From NCBI GenBank assembly GCA_046348855.1, contig JAXMDK010000010.1, forward strand, positions 62,001 through 126,000: a stretch of DNA of 64,000 bases. The letters are read 5' to 3'. Within the stretch, counting starts at the first letter, position 1. The number at the start of each line of letters is the position of its first letter. The translations under genes and the position numbers were made by a program. Under the pieces are notes generated by a model that had not been told where the DNA came from, did not search any database, and was given only the letters and a program-made list of their open reading frames with translations. Shown here in pieces: positions 52,352 to 61,052 of the stretch. The stretch comes from TMP-24 sp046348855. Its GTDB lineage: Bacteria > Pseudomonadota > Alphaproteobacteria > Rhodobacterales > Rhodobacteraceae.

Positions 52352-54100
52352 TTGACCAGACGCAAAGTGGACCCGATCACGCTGTCTGTCGTGCGCGGGG
52401 TGCTTGAAACGACCCAGCGCGAGATGACGCTGACGCTGGAACAGACGGCGCGCAGTTCGGTCTTCAACCTGGCGCACGATTATTCGACGGCGCTCTTCAA
52501 CCACACGCCGGAAATGATCCTGCAGGGGCAGGACATTCCGATCCATCTCGGGTCGCTGATCCCGGCGATGAAATCGGTGGCGCGGTTCTTCGACGGCGAC
52601 ATCCACGACGGCGACCTGATCCTGCACAACGACCCGGCCTATGGCGGCAGCCACATCATCGACACCTGCATGTACATGCCGGTCTTCTACGAGGGCGAGC
52701 TGGTGTTCTGGACGGTCTGCAAGGGCCACCTGACCGACATCGGCGGCCCGGTCCCGGCTGGCTACAACCCGAACGCCACCGAGATCTTCGCCGAGGGCCT
52801 GCGCATCCCGCCGGTCAAGCTGTGGGACCGGGGCCGGCCGCGCCATGACGTGATGAACCTGCTCCTGACCAACATGCGGGCCCGCCGCGACCAGGAAGGC
52901 GACTTCAACGCCCTGATCGGCGCCTGCCAAGTCGGCGCGCGCAACCTGAAGAACCTGATAAACAAGTACGGGCGCGGCGTCGTGCAGGACTGCATCGCCG
53001 AACTTCTCGACATGGCCGAGGCGCACATGCGCAAGCTGATCTCGGAGGTGCCGGACGGCACCTACAGCGGCACGGCGGTGCTGGAGGATGCGGGCCACGG
53101 CTATGGCGATTTCGACATCACCGCCACGGTGACGATCAAGGGCGACGACTGCCACATCGCCATCAGCTCGCCTCCGCAGATCCCCTATTTCATCAACAGC
53201 TACGAAGGCAACAGCCACTCCGGCGTCTATCTGGGGCTGATGATGTTCGCCCAGCTGCCGCCGCCCTACAACGAAGGCCTCTACCGCTGCGTCAGCACCG
53301 ACATGGGGCCGAAGGGCACGCTCTGCAACGCGAAATCCCCCGCGCCGCACATGAACTGCACCACGACGCCGATGGAGACCCTGACCGACGCGGTGCGGCT
53401 GGCCTTCGAACAGGCGGTGCCGGCCAAGGTCTCGGCCAGCTGGGGCCATGCCAACGGCTGCAACATCGCCGGCTGGGACAAGCGGCACGACGAGGAATAT
53501 GTGACGATGGTCTTGGCCTCGATCATCTCGGGGGCGGGGGCCACGGCCAGCCAGGACGGCTGGCATGCCTGCGGGCCGGAATGCTGCTTCGGCGCGCTGA
53601 CCTCGGGCGACATCGAGATGCTGGAGCATTCCTATCCGATCATCATCCACCGCTATTCGCTGATGGAAGACAGTGGCGGCGCCGGCAAGCATCGCGGCGG
53701 ATCGGGCACCTGCTGGGAGGTCGAGCCGATGGATGCGCCGATGACGCTCATCACCTTCGGCGAGGGCCGCCGCATCCCGGCGATGGGTGCCGCCGGCGCC
53801 AGATCGGAACTGGTCGCGCCCAAGGTCGGCCGGCTGGAAGTCACCCGCGATGGCACGACGAAGATCATCACCGAAAACGTGATCGAGACGATCCTGCCCG
53901 GCGAACGCGCCGCCAACAAGAACCCCGGCGGCGGCGGTTATGGCAACCCGTTCGAGCGTGACGTGCAGAAGGTGGTCGAGGATGTGCGCAACGGGCTCGT
54001 CAGCCTGGAAGGCGCCCGGTCCGACTATGGCGTGGTGATCGCCGATCCCGCGACGCTCGCCGTCGATCACGCGGCCACCGCGAAGCTGCGCGCCGCCTGA
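52352..54100 (+). CDS. hyuB: hydantoinase B / N-methylhydantoinase subunit B
   Basis: A 582-residue HyuB-family protein. It begins DPITLSVVRGVLETTQREM and includes VSASWGHANGCN and SLMEDSGGAGKHRGGSG, landmarks of the family. HyuA and HyuB together hydrolyse hydantoin or related cyclic imides, oxoprolines or ring ketones using ATP. The TTG at 52352 was chosen: it has GGGGAGAG just ahead and starts the conserved region; any earlier ATG adds a basic non-conserved extension. It is divergent from the AraC-family regulator and followed 83 bases later by hyuA. Confidence 0.88.
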   Translation: MTRRKVDPITLSVVRGVLETTQREMTLTLEQTARSSVFNLAHDYSTALFNHTPEMILQGQDIPIHLGSLIPAMKSVARFFDGDIHDGDLILHNDPAYGGSHIIDTCMYMPVFYEGELVFWTVCKGHLTDIGGPVPAGYNPNATEIFAEGLRIPPVKLWDRGRPRHDVMNLLLTNMRARRDQEGDFNALIGACQVGARNLKNLINKYGRGVVQDCIAELLDMAEAHMRKLISEVPDGTYSGTAVLEDAGHGYGDFDITATVTIKGDDCHIAISSPPQIPYFINSYEGNSHSGVYLGLMMFAQLPPPYNEGLYRCVSTDMGPKGTLCNAKSPAPHMNCTTTPMETLTDAVRLAFEQAVPAKVSASWGHANGCNIAGWDKRHDEEYVTMVLASIISGAGATASQDGWHACGPECCFGALTSGDIEMLEHSYPIIIHRYSLMEDSGGAGKHRGGSGTCWEVEPMDAPMTLITFGEGRRIPAMGAAGARSELVAPKVGRLEVTRDGTTKIITENVIETILPGERAANKNPGGGGYGNPFERDVQKVVEDVRNGLVSLEGARSDYGVVIADPATLAVDHAATAKLRAA

Positions 54101-54133
54101 TCCTTTCATCTTGGCCCAAATATCCCCGGGGGT

Positions 54134-54157
54134 CCGGGGGGCAGGCAACCCCCCCGG
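54134..54157 (+). other. stable hairpin of a repeat-like element between hyuB and hyuA
   Basis: CCGGGGGG and CCCCCCGG form an 8-bp stem with an 8-base loop. It follows ATCTTGGCCCAAATATCC, a context that recurs between genes in Rhodobacteraceae as I recall it. It may set the ratio of HyuB to HyuA or stabilise mRNA ends. Only one copy is present in this window. Confidence 0.5.
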
Positions 54158-54183
54158 CTTCGGGAAGCAGGAAAGGCTTGAAC

Positions 54184-56304
54184 ATGCAGAACCAATATCG
54201 ACTTGGCATCGACGCCGGCGGCACCTTCACCGACTTCATCCTGGCTGACCGCAAGGGGGGCGTGCGCATCTTCAAGGTGCTGTCGACGCCGCAAGACCCG
54301 ACCGCCGCCATCCGCAACGGGCTGAAGCTGATCGAGGAGGAGACTGGCATTGCAGCCCGCCAGATCGTGTCGAACGCCGATCTGTGCATCAACGGCACCA
54401 CGGTGGGGCTGAACGCGCTCATCACCCACAACGGCGCGCGCACCGGGCTGATCGCCACCCGCGGCCACGAGGACAGCATCGAGATCCGCCTCGGCCACAA
54501 GGAAGACGGCTACCGCTATGACCCCGAGTTCCCGCCGGCCACCATGCTGGTGCCGCGCTACCTGCGCCGCGGCGTGTCCGAGCGGGTCCTGTCGAACGGC
54601 AAGGTCCATACCGCGCTGAACGAGGAAGAGGTGCGCGAAGCCTGCCGGCACTTCATCCGCGAAGGGGTGGAGTCGTTGGCCATCAGCTTCGTCTGGTCGG
54701 TGCTGCATCCCGACCACGAACGCCGCGCCGGCGAGATCGTGCGCGAGATGATGCCGCATGTCCGGCTGACCATCGGCAGCCAGCTTTACCCGCAGGTCCG
54801 CGAATATACCCGCACCTCGACGGCGATCGTGAACGCCTACCTGGCGCCGATCCTTCAGCGCTATGTCGAAGCCGTCGACAGCTATTTCCAGTCGGTCGGC
54901 GCGCGGCACCCGGTCCGCTACTTCCAGTCGAACGGCGGTCTGGCGCTGGGGTCGGTGGTGTCGGACCAGTCGGTCTATGCCATCAACTCCGGCCCGGCCT
55001 CGGCCCCTCAGGCGGCGCTGTGGCTCGGCGAGCCCTGGGGGCTGAAGGACATCATCACCGTCGACATGGGTGGCACCTCCTTCGACATTACGCTGACCCG
55101 CGACGGGCGCGCCAACGTGTCCAAGAACATCGACTTCCTGCGCTATCGCATCGGCATCCCGATGATCCAGGTCGAGACTCTGGGCGCGGGCGGCGGTTCG
55201 ATCGGCTGGATCGACCCGATGGGCCTGATGCAGATGGGCCCGCAGTCGGCCGGGTCGGAACCGGGGCCGGCCTGCTATGACCAGGGCGGCGAAAAGCCGA
55301 CGACGACCGACGCCAACCTGATCCTTGGCTACCTGAACCCCGACGGTCTGGTGGGCGGGCGCTTGCCGCTGAACGCCGAAAAGGCGCGCCGGGCGATCGA
55401 GACGCATCTGGCGCGGCCCCTGGGCATCAGCGTCGAAAAGGCCGCCTACGGGATGTTCACCATCGTCAACAACAACATGGTGAACGCCATCCGCCGGGTC
55501 TCGGTCGAACGCGGCTACGATCCGCGCGACTTCGTGCTGAACTGCGCCGGCGGCGCGACCGGGGCGCACATCACCGCGCTGGCGCGGGAAATGGGCATCC
55601 GCAAGGTGCTGATCTCCAAGCTGGCATCCGGCCTTTGCGCCTTCGGCCAGATCATTTCGGACGTGAAGTACAACTACATGGCTCCGGCCCCGGTGCGGCT
55701 GGAAGGCGCGGCGGCGGCGGAACGGCTGGACCGTCTGTTCACCGACATCGAAACGCGCGGCATCGGCGACCTTGCCGGCGACGGGTTCACCGGCGACAGC
55801 ATCACCATCCGCCGCAGCCTGGACATGCGCTATGTCGGCCAGGTTCACGAATGCACGGTCGACGTTGATCCCTTTGCCCTGGACGAACCGGCGCTGGACA
55901 AGCTGAAGGCCGCCTTCCACGCGCGCCACGAGGAACTTTACACCTACAGCGAGCCGCAAAGCGCGGTCGAGGTGGTCAACGTCGAAAGCGCGATCACCGG
56001 CGCGGTGGACAAGCCCGGCCGCATGACGGTCGGCCTCGGAACCGGCGCCCGGGCGGCGCTGAAGGGCACGCGGCCGATGATCTTTTCCGCCGATGGCGTG
56101 GCCCGCGACACGCCAGTCTATGACGGCGCCCTGCTTGGCGCGGGCGACCGGGTTTCGGGGCCGGCGGTCATCCAGGAAGTGACGACCACGATCGTCATCG
56201 AGCCGGGCTGGACCGCCGTTCTGGACGCCAGCGCCGTCTATGTCGTGACCCTGTCGGAAACTGCGGCGACGCCGGCGGCGATGGCCGAAACCGAGGAAGC
56301 CTGA
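54184..56304 (+). CDS. hyuA: hydantoinase A / N-methylhydantoinase subunit A
   Basis: A 706-residue HyuA-family protein with the ASKHA-type ATP motif GIDAGGTFTDF (Gly8-Phe18) and a second block ITVDMGGTSFDITL. The family cleaves amide bonds in ring compounds, coupled to ATP. The ATG at 54184 follows AGGAAAGG; a TTG six bases upstream is less likely. It ends one base before livG. The order hyuB-hyuA-livGFHM-receptor suggests import of the hydantoin-like substrate by the following transporter. Confidence 0.9.
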   Translation: MQNQYRLGIDAGGTFTDFILADRKGGVRIFKVLSTPQDPTAAIRNGLKLIEEETGIAARQIVSNADLCINGTTVGLNALITHNGARTGLIATRGHEDSIEIRLGHKEDGYRYDPEFPPATMLVPRYLRRGVSERVLSNGKVHTALNEEEVREACRHFIREGVESLAISFVWSVLHPDHERRAGEIVREMMPHVRLTIGSQLYPQVREYTRTSTAIVNAYLAPILQRYVEAVDSYFQSVGARHPVRYFQSNGGLALGSVVSDQSVYAINSGPASAPQAALWLGEPWGLKDIITVDMGGTSFDITLTRDGRANVSKNIDFLRYRIGIPMIQVETLGAGGGSIGWIDPMGLMQMGPQSAGSEPGPACYDQGGEKPTTTDANLILGYLNPDGLVGGRLPLNAEKARRAIETHLARPLGISVEKAAYGMFTIVNNNMVNAIRRVSVERGYDPRDFVLNCAGGATGAHITALAREMGIRKVLISKLASGLCAFGQIISDVKYNYMAPAPVRLEGAAAAERLDRLFTDIETRGIGDLAGDGFTGDSITIRRSLDMRYVGQVHECTVDVDPFALDEPALDKLKAAFHARHEELYTYSEPQSAVEVVNVESAITGAVDKPGRMTVGLGTGARAALKGTRPMIFSADGVARDTPVYDGALLGAGDRVSGPAVIQEVTTTIVIEPGWTAVLDASAVYVVTLSETAATPAAMAETEEA

Positions 56305-56305
56305 G

Positions 56306-57031
56306 ATGGCGCTGGCGCTCGAAGCCGTGTCGGTGGCCTTTGGCGGGTTCCGCGCCCTGTCGGAGGTGACGTTGACGTTGGCGCCGGGACAGGTCGTCGG
56401 GCTGATCGGTCCGAACGGCGCCGGCAAGACCACCTGCGTCAACGTGCTGACCGGCTTCCAGCGGCCGGGCCAGGGCACGGTGCGGCTGGCCGGGCGCGAC
56501 GTGTCGCATCTTGGCCCCCATGCACTGCGCCGGGCCGGCGTGGCGCGGACCTTCCAGGCCGGGCGGCTTTTTGGCGGGCTCGACGTGCTCGACAATCTCG
56601 CCTGCACCGGCGTCGGGCTGGGCCTGAGCCGCCGCGCCGCTGAACATGAGGCCAGAGCGATCCTCGACTGGATGGGCATTGCATCCCTGCAAAGCCGCCC
56701 GGCGGCCGGGTTGCCCTATACGGACGAACGGCGGGTGGCGATTGCCCGGGCGCTGGTCGGCGGGCCGTCGTTCCTGCTGCTGGACGAACCGGCCGCCGGC
56801 ATGTCGGAACCCGAGGCCGCCGAACTGGCCGCCTTGATCCGCCGCATTGCCGTGGAAAAGGGCGCCGGCTGCCTGCTGATCGAACACAATGTCGGGCTGG
56901 TGCTGTCGGTTTGCGCCGATGTGGTGGTGCTGGACGGCGGCCGGGTCATCGAACGCGGCGACCGCGCGGCGATCCTGGGCAGCCAGCCGGTGCGCGAGGC
57001 CTATCTCGGCGCCCATGCGGAGGCGGCGTGA
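56306..57031 (+). CDS. livG: branched-chain-type ABC importer ATPase (LivG type)
   Basis: A 241-residue LivG-family ATPase. Walker A is GPNGAGKTT, the signature region reads LPYTDERRVAIARAL (typical of LivG, without LSGGQ), and Walker B is FLLLDEPAAGM. It has the family's GVARTFQAGRLFGGLDVLDN. It forms a heterodimer with the LivF-type ATPase that starts on its stop codon. Confidence 0.9.
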   Translation: MALALEAVSVAFGGFRALSEVTLTLAPGQVVGLIGPNGAGKTTCVNVLTGFQRPGQGTVRLAGRDVSHLGPHALRRAGVARTFQAGRLFGGLDVLDNLACTGVGLGLSRRAAEHEARAILDWMGIASLQSRPAAGLPYTDERRVAIARALVGGPSFLLLDEPAAGMSEPEAAELAALIRRIAVEKGAGCLLIEHNVGLVLSVCADVVVLDGGRVIERGDRAAILGSQPVREAYLGAHAEAA

Positions 57032-57750
57032 TGGCCAAGCTGGGCGTCCATGACCTGACCGTCCGCTACGGCAAGCTGACCGCGCTGGCCGAGGTGTCCT
57101 TTGCCGTGGCCGAGGGCGAGCGGCTGTTCATTTCGGGCCCGAACGGGGCGGGCAAGTCGTCGCTTTTGGCCGCAGTCGCCGGCGCCGTGCATGCCGCGCA
57201 CGGCCGGATAGAGATGGACGGCGACATCCTGTCGGGCCGCAGCCCCGAGGAGATCGCCCGCCGCGGCCTGTCGATGGTGCCGGAGGGACGGCGGATCTTC
57301 CGCGGGCTGAGCGTGCTGGAGAACCTTCTGGTCGGCACCGGCATGCGCCGGGACCGCGCGGCGCTGGATGGCGACCTGGACAGCCTGTTCGCCGCCTTCC
57401 CGATCCTGGGCGAACGTGCCCATGCCAATGCTGGTGTGCTGTCCGGCGGCCAGCAGCAGATGCTGGCCATCGCCCGGGCGCTGATGACCAACCCCAAGCT
57501 GATGCTGGTCGACGAGCCGTCGCTGGGCCTGGCGCCAAAGATCGTCGACGAGGTCTATGACCGGCTGGCCGCGCTGCAGGAGGCGCGGGGGCTGACGCTG
57601 GTGATCGTCGAGCAATCCTCGGCCCGCGCCGCCCGGGTCGGCGGGCGGATGCTGTTGATGCGGGGCGGACGGATCATGGCGGACGGCGACGCCCGCGACT
57701 TTGCTGCGCAGGACCTGCTGGCCGAGGCCTACTTCGGAGGATCCGCATGA
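57031..57750 (+). CDS. livF: branched-chain-type ABC importer ATPase (LivF type)
   Basis: A 239-residue LivF-family ATPase: Walker A GPNGAGKSS, signature LSGGQQQMLAIARAL, Walker B LMLVDEPSLGLAP, with the family's LSMVPEGRRIFRGLSVLENL. The ATG at 57031 shares a base with the livG stop. With LivG it powers the membrane subunits that follow. Substrates of this importer class include amino acids, amides and urea, and here possibly a hydantoin-like compound. Confidence 0.9.
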   Translation: MAKLGVHDLTVRYGKLTALAEVSFAVAEGERLFISGPNGAGKSSLLAAVAGAVHAAHGRIEMDGDILSGRSPEEIARRGLSMVPEGRRIFRGLSVLENLLVGTGMRRDRAALDGDLDSLFAAFPILGERAHANAGVLSGGQQQMLAIARALMTNPKLMLVDEPSLGLAPKIVDEVYDRLAALQEARGLTLVIVEQSSARAARVGGRMLLMRGGRIMADGDARDFAAQDLLAEAYFGGSA

Positions 57751-58655
57751 ATCTGCAGCTGCTGTTTGACGCGTTGGCGCTGGGCGGGATCAATGCCATC
57801 GCCGCCCTTGGCATCGCGCTGATCTTCGGGGTGATGCGGCTGGTGAACTTCGCCCACGGCCAGTTCATCGCCTGCGCGGTCTTCGCGCTGATCCTGCCGT
57901 CGGCGGATGCGGCGGCGACGATGGGGCTGGGCCGCCTGCCCGCGCCGCTGCTGATCCTGGCGATCCTTTGCTTCGGCGCGGGGCTCGCGGTGCTGGCCGA
58001 GGCGCTGGTGTTCCGGCCGTTGCGCCGGGCCGAGCCGGTGTCGCTGATGGTGGCGAGCTTTGCGCTGGGCGTGCTGTTGCAGAACCTGCTGATGGCGCTT
58101 TACGGCGCGCGGCCCAAGGCAGTCAGCCTGTGGCCGGGCCTCGGCCGGCCGGTCGTTCTGGGCGGGGCCGAGGTGCCGCTGCTGCAACTGCTGGTGATCG
58201 GGGCGGTGGCGCTGATCCTGGCGGGGCTGGCGGTCACGCTGAAAAAGACCCGGTTCGGGCTGGAAATGCGCGCGGCGGCCGAGGATTTCGGCATGGCCCG
58301 GATGCTGGGGGTGCGCGCCAACCGGGTGATCTCGGGCGCCTTCGCGCTGTCCGGCGCGCTGGCGGCGGCGGTGGCGCTGGTGCTGGTCGCCCAGACCGGG
58401 GTCGCCGACGTGCGGATGGGCGGGCAGATCATGCTGGTGGCCTTCATCGCCACCGTCATGGGCGGCATGGGCAGCCTGACCGGGGCGGTGGCGGCGGGGC
58501 TGGCGCTGGGCGCGGTCTCGGCGCTGCTGCAGGCCGGCCTGCCGGTCGAGGCCCGGCCCTACCGCGACGCCTTCCTCTATGGGCTCGTCATCCTGGTGCT
58601 GCTGTTCCGCCCCCAGGGGCTGTTCGCCGCCGCCTCATCCAAACCGAGGGTCTGA
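57747..58655 (+). CDS. livH: branched-chain-type ABC permease (LivH type)
   Basis: A 302-residue membrane subunit with GGINAIAALGIALIFGVMRLVNFAHGQFI (cited by RLVNFAHGQFI) near the N-terminus and FGLEMRAAAEDFGMARMLGV in the middle, both standard for LivH. About eight hydrophobic segments are present. The start overlaps the livF stop (ATGA) and the stop is three bases before livM. Confidence 0.9.
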   Translation: MNLQLLFDALALGGINAIAALGIALIFGVMRLVNFAHGQFIACAVFALILPSADAAATMGLGRLPAPLLILAILCFGAGLAVLAEALVFRPLRRAEPVSLMVASFALGVLLQNLLMALYGARPKAVSLWPGLGRPVVLGGAEVPLLQLLVIGAVALILAGLAVTLKKTRFGLEMRAAAEDFGMARMLGVRANRVISGAFALSGALAAAVALVLVAQTGVADVRMGGQIMLVAFIATVMGGMGSLTGAVAAGLALGAVSALLQAGLPVEARPYRDAFLYGLVILVLLFRPQGLFAAASSKPRV

Positions 58656-58658
58656 ACC

Positions 58659-59741
58659 ATGGCCACGCCACACGACATCCGCCGGCGCATGACCGCGACC
58701 ACGCCGATCCTGCTGGCGGCGATCCTTCTGGCCTTCGTGGTCATCACCACCGGGCTGGGCGACCGGGCGCTGGCGCGCATGGCCACCGAAACCCTGGTGC
58801 GGGTCGCGCTGGTCGTCGGTTTCTGGATCTTCGCCGGCAACTCCGGCGTCATCAGCTTTGGCCACGCGGCCTTTGCCTGCCTGGGCGCCTACGGCTCGGC
58901 CTGGCTGACGCTGGACCCGAAGATGAAGGGCCTTTTGCTGCCCGGCCTGCCCGAGCCGCTGGCCGCCGCCCACTGGCCGGTGCTGCCGGCCGCCATCGCC
59001 GGCGGGATCGTCGCGGCCGTGGTGGCGCTGATCAGCGGCGCGGCGATCCTGCGGCTGTCGGGGATCGCGGCCTCGATCGCCACCTTCGCCTTTCTGGCGA
59101 TGGTCAACACCGTCTGGTCGAACTGGACCCCGGTGACCGGCGGCACCTCGTCGGTCGTGGGGCTGGCGCGCGCCGTCACGCCCTGGACGGCCTATGGCTG
59201 GGCGGTCGCGGCGCTGGCGATCGCCAGCCTGCATGCCGCATCCGCCTCGGGTCTGGCGCTGCGGGCCAGCCGCGAGGACGAGGTCGCGGCCGCCGCCTCG
59301 GGGATCGACCGCTATCGGCACCGGCTTCTGGCCTATGTACTGTCGGCCTTCCTGTGCGGGGTCGGCGGCGCCGAGTTGGGCCATTTCATCGGCGTTCTCA
59401 ATCCCGACGGCTTCTACCTTGGCCTGACCTTCCTGATGCTGGCGATGCTGGTCGTCGGCGGCATCGGCAGCCTGACCGGAGCGGTCTTCGGGGTGCTGGC
59501 GGTGTCGGTTGCGATCGAGGCGCTGGTGCGTCTGGAAAAGGGCGTGACGCTGGGTCCGCTGACCCTGGCGCTGCCCGCCGGCGCGCAGGAAATCCTCATC
59601 GCGCTGGCGATGATCCTCGTTCTTGTCTTTCGGCCGGCCGGGCTTTCCGCCGGACGCGAGATCATGCTGCCCGCCCGTTGGGTCGGCGGGCGCAGCGTCA
59701 AGACCAGCGACCCCCATCCCGACAGGAGAACCCACCCATGA
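58659..59741 (+). CDS. livM: branched-chain-type ABC permease (LivM type)
   Basis: A 360-residue LivM-family permease with GNSGVISFGHAAFACLGAY (family landmark SFGHAAF), GLALRASREDEVAAAASGID and LGLTFLMLAMLVVGGIGSLTGAV. About ten hydrophobic segments. It is paired with LivH and its stop overlaps the receptor ATG by 4 bases. Confidence 0.9.
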   Translation: MATPHDIRRRMTATTPILLAAILLAFVVITTGLGDRALARMATETLVRVALVVGFWIFAGNSGVISFGHAAFACLGAYGSAWLTLDPKMKGLLLPGLPEPLAAAHWPVLPAAIAGGIVAAVVALISGAAILRLSGIAASIATFAFLAMVNTVWSNWTPVTGGTSSVVGLARAVTPWTAYGWAVAALAIASLHAASASGLALRASREDEVAAAASGIDRYRHRLLAYVLSAFLCGVGGAELGHFIGVLNPDGFYLGLTFLMLAMLVVGGIGSLTGAVFGVLAVSVAIEALVRLEKGVTLGPLTLALPAGAQEILIALAMILVLVFRPAGLSAGREIMLPARWVGGRSVKTSDPHPDRRTHP

Positions 59742-60913
59742 AACGCCTTTCTGCCGCACTGCTTGCCCTGGGGCTGGCCGGCCCGGCCCTGGCCGACGAC
59801 GCCATCACCGTCGGTTTCGCCATCGCGAAGTCCGGCTGGATGGAGGCCTACGACACGCCCGCCGCCACCGCCGCACACATCCGCATCGACGAGATCAACG
59901 CCGCCGGCGGGCTCTTGGGCAAGCAGATCAAGGTCGTCGAGGCCGACACCAAGACCGACCGGGCCGAGGCCGCCAAGGCCGGACTCGACGTGCTGGACCA
60001 GGGCGCACAGATGATGGTCGTGTCCTGCGACTACGACTATGGCTCGCCGGCGGCGCTGGCGGCCGAGGCCCAGGGCATGAACAGCTTCTTCCTGTGCGCC
60101 GAGGACGCGAAGGCCGGCATCCAGGGCGTCGGGCCGAACAGCTTTTCCTCGTCCGTCCTCGCGGCGGTGCAGGGCGCGACCATGGCGGAATGGAGCCACG
60201 CGAAGCGCAACGCCCGCACCGGCTATACGCTGCTGGATACGTCGATCGAGTATGACAAGGGCATCTGCAAGGGCTTCGACTGGATGTTCCCGACGCTTGA
60301 CGGGGCCAGCATCGCCGGCGAGGACACGTTCAAGAACGACGACGCCTCGATCGCCGGGCAGATCAGCCGGATCAAGGCCCTGCCGAAACAGCCCGACGTC
60401 ATCATGCTGTGCTCCTACATGCCCGGCGCCGCCGCTGCCGTCCGCCAGATCCGCGCCGCCGGCATCACCTCGCTGATCCTGAACGGCTCGGCCGCCGACG
60501 GCTCCTACTGGCTGGACGCCGCGCCTGACCTTTCGGGCTTTGTCGTGCCGGTCCAGGGGTCAATCTACGGCGACGACCCGCGCCCCGAAGTCGAGGCCTT
60601 CAACAAGGCCTACGAGGCCAAGACCGGCGCCCGCCCGGCCAGCCAGTATGCCTATCCCGGCTATGTGCTGGTCGACCTGTGGGCCAAGGCGGTCCTACGC
60701 GCCGGCACCGTCGACGGCGCGGCGGTGACGGCGGAACTGGAAAAGATGAAGGACGAACCGACGATCTTCGGGCCGCGCAGCTTCACCCCGACGCTGCACC
60801 ACCAGGACACCGCCCTGATGCAGATCGTCGAGATCACCGGCGGCAAGCCGGCCCGCACCGACGAATGGCGGATCTCGCGGCCGGTGCCGATGGAGGTGCT
60901 GCTGGGGCAGTAG
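59738..60913 (+). CDS. branched-chain-type ABC substrate-binding protein
   Basis: A 391-residue periplasmic receptor of the Peripla_BP_6 (LivK/AmiC) family. A Sec signal (residues 1-19, ending PALA-D) precedes ITVGFAIAKSGWMEAYDTPA and the family's HIRIDEINAAGGLLGKQIKVVEADTKTD (cited by DEINAAGGLLGKQI). The ATG at 59738 has AGGAGA upstream. Last gene of the hyuBA-liv unit. The pocket cannot be read for substrate, but the context favours a hydantoin- or amide-like nitrogen compound. Confidence 0.88.
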   Translation: MKRLSAALLALGLAGPALADDAITVGFAIAKSGWMEAYDTPAATAAHIRIDEINAAGGLLGKQIKVVEADTKTDRAEAAKAGLDVLDQGAQMMVVSCDYDYGSPAALAAEAQGMNSFFLCAEDAKAGIQGVGPNSFSSSVLAAVQGATMAEWSHAKRNARTGYTLLDTSIEYDKGICKGFDWMFPTLDGASIAGEDTFKNDDASIAGQISRIKALPKQPDVIMLCSYMPGAAAAVRQIRAAGITSLILNGSAADGSYWLDAAPDLSGFVVPVQGSIYGDDPRPEVEAFNKAYEAKTGARPASQYAYPGYVLVDLWAKAVLRAGTVDGAAVTAELEKMKDEPTIFGPRSFTPTLHHQDTALMQIVEITGGKPARTDEWRISRPVPMEVLLGQ

Positions 60914-60934
60914 GCCGGGCTGCGGCCAGCGGAC

Positions 60935-60977
60935 GGGCCGGGGGTGGCGGGCGAAGGGGCTTCGTCACCTCCCCGGC
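60935..60977 (+). terminator. imperfect hairpin after the liv operon
   Basis: GGCCGGGG at 60935-60942 pairs with CCCCGGCC at 60970-60977, extended inward by GTG/CAC with a 2-base bulge, around a 19-base loop. It starts 22 bases after the receptor stop. There is no T-run, so termination may need Rho. Confidence 0.45.
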
Positions 60978-61052
60978 CGGAGTGCGGACAGGAACCGACC
61001 GCTGCCGCCCGTTCTCGGCGACCAGCCGGAGACGACTCGGGACCCCGCTGCG

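Noticed and set aside
51734..54148. A long minus-strand open frame opposite hyuB.
   Set aside because: It is the antisense of hyuB and part of the AraC gene with unlike codon composition; hyuB has conserved motifs throughout.
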